Assembly (NCBI GenBank): GCA_903928275.1
Contig: CAIYQJ010000469.1
Span: 1-10,380, forward strand
Direction of reading: 5' to 3'
Length of the DNA stretch: 10,380 nucleotides
From: an uncultured Chloroflexota bacterium
Lineage (GTDB): Bacteria > Chloroflexota > Limnocylindria > Limnocylindrales > CSP1-4
Shown: in pieces, positions 7,001-10,380 of the stretch
Numbering within the stretch: the first letter of the stretch is position 1
How the letters are laid out: the number at the start of each line of letters is the position of its first letter
The notes under the pieces: generated by a model
The model's input: only the letters and a program-made list of their open reading frames with translations
Told to the model about the DNA's origin: nothing
The model's database searches: none
Translations under genes and position numbers: made by a program

Positions 7001-7046
7001 CCGCCGACTCGAGCCGGCCCGAGGCACGGTCGGCCCGGGTCGGCGG
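7001..7046 (+). terminator. two-tier hairpin after the lipoprotein gene
   Basis: CCGCCGAC (7001-7008) pairs perfectly with GTCGGCGG (7039-7046). Inside it GCCGGCC (7013-7019) pairs with GGTCGGC (7028-7034) with one G-T pair and an 8-base loop. It begins six bases after the stop codon, so it is a likely terminator, and it insulates the downstream toxin-antitoxin promoter. No T-run follows. Confidence 0.5.
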
Positions 7047-7079
7047 GATGCCGCGAGAAGGCCGCGCGCTGTACTGCGC

Positions 7080-7108
7080 TTGTCAGGCCAGACGGCGATG
7101 GCTAGAGT
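7080..7108 (+). promoter_or_regulatory. promoter of toxin-antitoxin system 2
   Basis: A -35 box TTGTCA (7080-7085, 5 of 6 to TTGACA) and a -10 box TAGAGT (7103-7108, TAnAnT, 4 of 6 to TATAAT) are separated by exactly 17 bases. The expected transcription start is about 7114-7116, at the antitoxin ATG (7115), so the transcript would have no leader. No Shine-Dalgarno is visible before this ATG, which agrees. Confidence 0.6.
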
Positions 7109-7113
7109 AGCCA
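7099..7113 (+). promoter_or_regulatory. inverted-repeat operator over the -10 box
   Basis: TGGCTA (7099-7104), GAG, TAGCCA (7108-7113) is a perfect 6-bp inverted repeat with a 3-base spacer. It covers the whole -10 box and stops two bases before the start codon. Phd/YefM antitoxins repress their own operons by binding short palindromes near the -10 region, so this is the natural operator candidate. A hairpin at an mRNA 5' end is unlikely, as transcription should start just after it. Confidence 0.55.
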
Positions 7114-7114
7114 C

Positions 7115-7408
7115 ATGAAGACCGCCACGATCACCCAGGCGAAGAACGGGCTCAGCGCACTCATCGATCGTGTGAGGAGCGGCGAGAGCATCCTGATCCT
7201 CGACCGCGGTGTGCCCGTCGCCCGACTGGAGCCCGTCGCCGGGTTGGCCGACGCTACCGGCCGCCTGCAGAGGCTGGAGCGGGCCGGCCTCATCCGGGTC
7301 GGCGAGGCCCCGCCACCGCTCGACCTGCTGCGCATGCCGGCGCCGGAGCTCATGCCAGGGGTGAGCGCGGTCCGCACGCTCGTCGAGGAACGGCGAGAGG
7401 GGCGATGA
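7115..7408 (+). CDS. Phd/YefM-family antitoxin (system 2)
   Basis: The protein has 97 residues. The N-terminal half is a textbook Phd/YefM fold: MKTATITQAKNGLSALIDRV, then SGESILILDRGVPVARLEPV, giving the beta-alpha DNA-binding and dimer module. Residues about 48-97 form the less ordered, charged tail that should neutralise the toxin (LDLLRMPAPEL, VEERREGR). Its TGA (7406-7408) overlaps the ATG of the PIN toxin as ATGA, so the toxin is translationally coupled and made in lower amount than the antitoxin. Start ATG 7115 has no Shine-Dalgarno and sits just past a -10 box, pointing to leaderless translation. The antitoxin is of a different structural class from the RHH antitoxin at 2342-2575. Confidence 0.93.
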   Translation: MKTATITQAKNGLSALIDRVRSGESILILDRGVPVARLEPVAGLADATGRLQRLERAGLIRVGEAPPPLDLLRMPAPELMPGVSAVRTLVEERREGR

Positions 7409-7857
7409 GGTTCTGGGACAGCTCCGCGGTCGTGCCCCTCCTGGTGGTCGAGCCATCGAGCCCGGCGGTGATGCGTTCGTACGAGCTCGATCCCGAGATT
7501 GTCGCCTGGTGGGCGACGGAGGCGGAGTGCGTGTCGGCGCTCGCCCGGCTCGAGCGAGAGGGGAGCCTGGCATCCTCCTCGATGGTCGAAGGGCTCAGAC
7601 GCCTCGACGCCCTTGCTCAGGCATGGCGGGAGGTGCAGCCCGTGGCGGCCGTTCGCGAGATCGCGGTCCGCCTGCTCCGCGTCCACCCGCTGCGGACCGC
7701 GGACGCGCTCCAGCTCGCCGCCGCGATCGTGGTGGCAGAAGGACATCCGTCGTCCCTCCCGCTCGTCACCCTCGACGAGCGGCTCGCGCAGGCAGCCGAA
7801 CGCGAAGGGTTCGCGATCGTCCGCCCCGGCCAGGCGCCATCCGGGTCGTCGGCCTGA
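7405..7857 (+). CDS. vapC: PIN-domain toxin, VapC type (system 2)
   Basis: The protein has 150 residues. PIN catalytic acids are present: D5 in FWDSSAVVPLL, E41 in TEAECVSALARLE, D100 in LRTADALQLA and D124 in LVTLDERLAQAA. A Mg2+-dependent ribonuclease acting on tRNA or rRNA is expected from the family; the exact target is unknown. The start is the ATG of an ATGA overlap with the Phd-type antitoxin, and GAGAGGGG lies just upstream inside that gene as a ribosome site. The FWDSSA...TEAECVSAL branch differs clearly from the FVDTNVLVYA branch of the toxin at 1910-2335, so the two modules are not a recent duplication. A hairpin follows 13 bases after the stop. Confidence 0.93.
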   Translation: MRFWDSSAVVPLLVVEPSSPAVMRSYELDPEIVAWWATEAECVSALARLEREGSLASSSMVEGLRRLDALAQAWREVQPVAAVREIAVRLLRVHPLRTADALQLAAAIVVAEGHPSSLPLVTLDERLAQAAEREGFAIVRPGQAPSGSSA

Positions 7858-7870
7858 CCGCTCCGGCGTC

Positions 7871-7888
7871 GGCCGCCAGGAAGCGGCC
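7871..7888 (+). terminator. hairpin after toxin-antitoxin system 2
   Basis: GGCCGC (7871-7876) and GCGGCC (7883-7888) are perfect inverted arms around CAGGAA, beginning 13 bases after the toxin stop codon. This is the likely end of the phd-vapC transcript; no T-run follows. Confidence 0.5.
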
Positions 7889-7973
7889 CGCTCGCTCCGC
7901 TCGCAGTCCCGGCAGGCGAACCCAGCCGCGGGTGTCTCGGGGCCCGCTCGTGGGCCGAGCAGACCGCCGCCCC

Positions 7974-8001
7974 GTGCATCCGCCGTCCGCAGTGGATGCA
8001 C
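7974..8001. repeat. 8-bp inverted repeat
   Basis: GTGCATCC (7974-7981) and GGATGCAC (7994-8001) are perfect inverted copies, 12 bases apart. The arms are less GC-rich than their surroundings, which makes a chance match less likely than for the pure C/G stems nearby. It could be a protein site or an RNA hairpin; there is no gene next to it to decide. Confidence 0.45.
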
Positions 8002-8181
8002 CGGGTGGATGGGGCGGGGCGCGGTCGGTGCGTCGCGTGCCGATGCGGGTGGCGGATCATCGGGCCCGCCCACGAGAGAGGGGGAGCCGGTCCGCCGCGG
8101 CGTCGAGACCGAGCCTCACGCCGACGATGGATCGACTCCCCCCTGCGTTCACGGGGTCTTCGGAAGCTGCGGCTCAGACGT

Positions 8182-8198
8182 CGCGATGGGTCATCGCG
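8182..8198. repeat. 7-bp hairpin with 3-base loop
   Basis: CGCGATG (8182-8188) and CATCGCG (8192-8198) are perfect inverted copies around GGT. It lies in the gene-free stretch about 235 bases before the secreted-protein gene. Function unknown. Confidence 0.4.
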
Positions 8199-8370
8199 GT
8201 ACCTCGCCGATGGTCGCTGCCGATGCGTCCTCGCCACGTGCCGAGAGGCGCAACGAAAGGGATGCGGGCCTGGCCGGGCGGCCCCGGGATGCGACCATGG
8301 CAGCCACCGGCGGGCTCGTCTCACGCGTTCGCCGTACCGCGAGACGTTACCTTCGCGCGATAGCGCGGCC

Positions 8371-8387
8371 CGTGCCTTCGCGGCACG
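8371..8387 (+). repeat. 6-bp hairpin upstream of secreted-protein gene
   Basis: CGTGCC (8371-8376) and GGCACG (8382-8387) enclose TTCGC, 46 bases before the start codon at 8434. CGCGC/GCGCG around GATA lies just upstream (8354-8367). It could be a leader structure or an operator of the downstream gene. Confidence 0.4.
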
Positions 8388-8433
8388 CTGCGCACATGGA
8401 CCCGCTTCGCCCGGGTCCCAGCATGGATCCGAG

Positions 8434-9012
8434 ATGCGACTCGCCCGCTACGGTCTCGCAGCCGCCACCGCCGTTCTCCTCGTGGGAGCGGCTGCCGCCA
8501 CGGTCGCCGCCGGCCGCACCGTGGAGACGACCGAGACCGTCGCGACGGTCCACGTGGACATCGCTCCGCTGGACGCGCAGGCAGCGGCCCACGCGCTCCG
8601 GCTGGACACGATCGTCGGCACGGACGCCGAGCGCCGCCTGCGCATCGACGGCGAACTCCCGGGCCCCGGGGCCGCCTTGGCCTCGTTCCGCGGGTCGCCC
8701 GATGTCTCCACGCTGACCGTGAGCCCGGACCTCGCGGACGCGCTCGTCGTCGAGTCGTTCGCCGGCCCCGACGGGGCGGTCCACGTCATCCGCGCGGAGG
8801 TCCACGCGGCCGCGCCGGTGGAGACGTGGATGAACGGCCCGTTCGCAGCGCCGATCGACGGCGCGATGGCCGCACTCCGGACCTGCCGATCGCACGCGGT
8901 CCCCGCCACCGCCGTCGTCACGATCGACGGTGTCATCGTCGGTATGGCCGGCTCCATCACGATCGCGGACATCGTGGTCCGTGACTGCTCCACGGTCGCG
9001 CTCTATCGCTGA
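8434..9012 (+). CDS. small predicted secreted protein, unknown function
   Basis: The protein has 192 residues. ATG 8434 was chosen because it begins a clear signal peptide: MRLARYG (basic), a hydrophobic core LAAATAVLLVGAAAATVAA, and a likely cleavage after V-A-A at residue 26. The frame stays open upstream to 7996, but that part is Arg/Cys/Gly-rich and not protein-like. The Shine-Dalgarno is weak (GGATCCGAG directly before ATG). The mature part of about 166 residues has no lipobox, no further membrane span and only two cysteines (C151 and C185), which could form one disulfide. It contains beta-like stretches (TVETTETVATVHVDIAPL, AVVTIDGVIVGMAGSITIADIVVRDC). I do not recognise a family. It converges with the membrane-protein gene, with two hairpins between them. 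Confidence 0.72.
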   Translation: MRLARYGLAAATAVLLVGAAAATVAAGRTVETTETVATVHVDIAPLDAQAAAHALRLDTIVGTDAERRLRIDGELPGPGAALASFRGSPDVSTLTVSPDLADALVVESFAGPDGAVHVIRAEVHAAAPVETWMNGPFAAPIDGAMAALRTCRSHAVPATAVVTIDGVIVGMAGSITIADIVVRDCSTVALYR

Positions 9013-9020
9013 CTCTCCAG

Positions 9021-9041
9021 CGGCAGTCCTCCTCTCTGCCG
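9021..9041. terminator. first of two tandem hairpins between convergent genes
   Basis: CGGCAG (9021-9026) and CTGCCG (9036-9041) are perfect inverted arms around the pyrimidine-only loop TCCTCCTCT. It begins eight bases after the secreted-protein stop codon and is followed three bases later by a stronger hairpin. Confidence 0.5.
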
Positions 9042-9043
9042 TC

Positions 9044-9080
9044 CCGATGCCGCCCGTCCCCTCTCTCCGGGCGGCATCGG
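9044..9080. terminator. 13-bp bidirectional terminator hairpin
   Basis: CCGATGCCGCCCG (9044-9056) pairs perfectly over 13 bp with CGGGCGGCATCGG (9068-9080) around the pyrimidine-rich 11-base loop TCCCCTCTCTC. It lies midway between the convergent stops at 9012 and 9135 and is the strongest stem in the window, so it should end transcripts from both sides. There is no T-run. CCGGGCGGCATCGG (9067-9080) is also present at 1893-1906. Confidence 0.7.
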
Positions 9081-9134
9081 CCTGTCCGGCGGGGACTCGA
9101 TCCCATCCGTGCGCGGCAGGCCCGCCCGGTTCAG

Positions 9135-10380
9135 CTAGGCCGCGTCCTCCGCGAGCCGGATGTACGTGGGTCGGAAGGCGCGGACCACGGTGAGGATGAC
9201 CTGGTAGGCGATCAGGGCGACGAGGGTGCCGACGAGAGACCCGCTCCCGAGCGGGACGAGAAGCAGCGCCACGACCGCGATCGCGTATCCGATGAACCGG
9301 AGCTCGCCGATGTGCTCGGCGACGAAGCGGACGACGCGGTTCCCGCTGGGCTGAACGCCGACGCGCCGGGCCAGCGAACGTCCCCAGCGCGGGACCCACG
9401 CGGGGCGGCCCGCGAGGTACAGGGCGACCGCGAGGACCGCGGTGATCACAACGAGGACGAGCGCGAATGACTCGAAGCCGCTCATCACGCGGGTGAGCGC
9501 CACCTGGCCCAGCACGCCCGCAGCCCCGCTCGGCGTGATGTCGGTCACCAGCGTGCTGATGCGGCTCACGACCGCTCCCGCGATCGCGAGCGCGATGCCG
9601 GAAGCGACGACGATCTGGAGGAGCGCCTTCCGACGCTGGAGCGCGAAGGCGACGGCAACGACCGCGAGCAGGAGCGTGATGAGCGCCGAGATGATGATCG
9701 ACGTCTCGAAGACCCACACGGCCGCCTGCGCGCGCTCGAGGGCCTGCGTCTCGACGACGGGGATGACGCCGAAGTCAGGGGGGAGCGTGATGCCGAGCGC
9801 CTGCTCGATCTGGGCACGGGACGCCGCCGGATCCAACGGATCCGTCAGCGTGGGCAGTGCCACCGGGTTGCCCGTGGCCTGTGTCAGGGCGGTCTGCGCC
9901 ACCTCGAGGCCCTTCGCCACGAGCGGGAAGACGTTCACCGTGACGACGCCGCCGGACGTCTGGATGGCCTGGTTGTCGCCGCGGAGGACCGCGACGAGCT
10001 GCGCGTGGAGCGCCTTGTTCGCCTCGATCCACGCGGTCCCGAACTGCGGCGATGCCATGAACTCGGCGAGCGCGCGTTCGATCGTGGACTGGATCCCCGA
10101 CGTGACGAGGCCCGCGAGGTCCTTCGACGGGCCGGGCAGCACGTCGGAGATCCTCTGCTCGATGTCGAGCCCCGTCACGACCGCCTCGGAGACCTGCAGG
10201 CTGACCGACGCCACGACGGCCGGGTCCTGCGGGATCGGCCCGACGACCGCGAGGTAGGCGCTCTCGGAGAAGATCGTGCGATCCGCCCAGAAGGCGAGTG
10301 ACGTGCCCAGGACGCCCACAGCCGTGAGGATGATGAGGGCCCAGGTGACGCCGCGGCGGACCGTGCGCCGCGCCCGCGCC
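9135..10380 (-). CDS. polytopic membrane protein with large extracytoplasmic domain (N-terminus outside window)
   Basis: The frame stays open to the right edge, so about 415 residues are visible. A GTG at 10317-10319 is not the start: it falls inside the first membrane span (VTWALIILTAVGVLGTSLAF, about 10290-10349), preceded by an Arg-rich cytoplasmic stretch. After this span comes an extracytoplasmic domain of about 185 residues (roughly 9720-10280), beginning DRTIFSESAYLAVVGPI and containing PQFGTAWIEANKALHAQLVAVL and the GGVVTVNVFPLV segment. Five more spans follow near 9639-9719, 9570-9626, 9408-9467, 9246-9296 and 9177-9239. This plan resembles uncharacterised actinobacterial integral membrane proteins with a 'WxDRT... 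DPAV...' opening; no enzymatic motif is seen and no function is assigned. The stop is TAG at 9135-9137. Transcription comes from a promoter off the window. Confidence 0.85.
   Translation of the reverse strand, partial: ARARRTVRRGVTWALIILTAVGVLGTSLAFWADRTIFSESAYLAVVGPIPQDPAVVASVSLQVSEAVVTGLDIEQRISDVLPGPSKDLAGLVTSGIQSTIERALAEFMASPQFGTAWIEANKALHAQLVAVLRGDNQAIQTSGGVVTVNVFPLVAKGLEVAQTALTQATGNPVALPTLTDPLDPAASRAQIEQALGITLPPDFGVIPVVETQALERAQAAVWVFETSIIISALITLLLAVVAVAFALQRRKALLQIVVASGIALAIAGAVVSRISTLVTDITPSGAAGVLGQVALTRVMSGFESFALVLVVITAVLAVALYLAGRPAWVPRWGRSLARRVGVQPSGNRVVRFVAEHIGELRFIGYAIAVVALLLVPLGSGSLVGTLVALIAYQVILTVVRAFRPTYIRLAEDAA

Larger units (their letters stand above)
7858..8433. other. 576-bp gene-free stretch with several hairpins
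   Basis: None of the open frames here has convincing protein character; they are rich in Arg, Ser, Pro and Gly as expected from chance at this GC. Structure seen: a terminator-like stem at 7871-7888, GGCCC/GGGCC at 7941-7956, an 8-bp inverted repeat at 7974-8001, a 7-bp hairpin at 8182-8198, CGCGC/GCGCG around GATA at 8354-8367 and a 6-bp hairpin at 8371-8387. On the minus strand about 7951-8001, a CxxC-x9-CxxH pattern can be read in one frame and CRDC in another just after it. This could be a decayed zinc-ribbon gene or chance. Confidence 0.5.

Noticed and set aside
6047..7573. 508-residue minus-strand frame across the lipoprotein 3' end and toxin-antitoxin system 2
   Set aside because: It runs through several well-supported plus-strand genes and has no motif of its own.
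7617..8324. Minus-strand 235-residue frame holding a CxxC...CxxH pattern
   Set aside because: Most of the frame is Arg/Ser/Pro-rich and it overlaps vapC; only the short Cys motif is interesting, so it is kept as a note and not as a gene.
7996..8433. Upstream extension of the secreted-protein frame
   Set aside because: It encodes Arg/Cys/Gly-rich sequence without protein character, and a proper signal peptide begins at 8434.
10317..10319. GTG as start codon of the membrane protein
   Set aside because: It lies inside a hydrophobic span that continues upstream without a stop to the window edge.

Overview
The window is about 70% GC, with coding on both strands and mostly GC-ending codons. This fits a high-GC Chloroflexota or Actinomycetota bacterium. 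I lean weakly to Chloroflexota because of the gene mix: two VapC-type toxin-antitoxin pairs, a beta-propeller/phosphoesterase lipoprotein and actinobacteria-like membrane proteins. No rRNA, tRNA, CRISPR array, insertion sequence or phage gene was seen, so the taxonomic guess is inference only.

Layout. 1-915 (+): C-terminal half of a UvrD-like superfamily 1 helicase, cut by the left edge. 970-2575 (-): a leftward cluster, read as an RHH antitoxin (vapB), a PIN toxin (vapC), then, after a hairpin, an unusual protein joining an RHH DNA-binding domain to an alpha-acetolactate decarboxylase (budA-like). 2683-3639 (+): an SDR oxidoreductase, divergent from vapB across a 107-bp region holding three CTGTGG repeats and a CCACGTGG palindrome. 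3640-3979: a gene-free stretch full of inverted repeats. 3980-6994 (+): a 1004-residue lipoprotein with a YncE-like propeller followed by an alkaline-phosphatase-superfamily phosphoesterase. 7115-7857 (+): a second toxin-antitoxin pair (Phd/YefM antitoxin and PIN toxin, ATGA overlap), with a promoter and a 6-bp inverted repeat placed so that the mRNA is probably leaderless. 7858-8433: a 576-bp gene-free stretch with several hairpins. 8434-9012 (+): a small predicted secreted protein of unknown function. 9135-10380 (-): a polytopic membrane protein whose N-terminus lies beyond the right edge, convergent with the secreted protein across a strong double hairpin.

The genes do not form one pathway. 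The two toxin-antitoxin modules are of different antitoxin classes and probably act independently. The decarboxylase has no acetolactate synthase beside it. The best candidates for something new are the RHH-decarboxylase fusion lying directly downstream of an RHH/PIN module, the leaderless and apparently self-regulated second module, and a hairpin whose 14-base arm sequence appears both at about 1.9 kb and at 9.07 kb.
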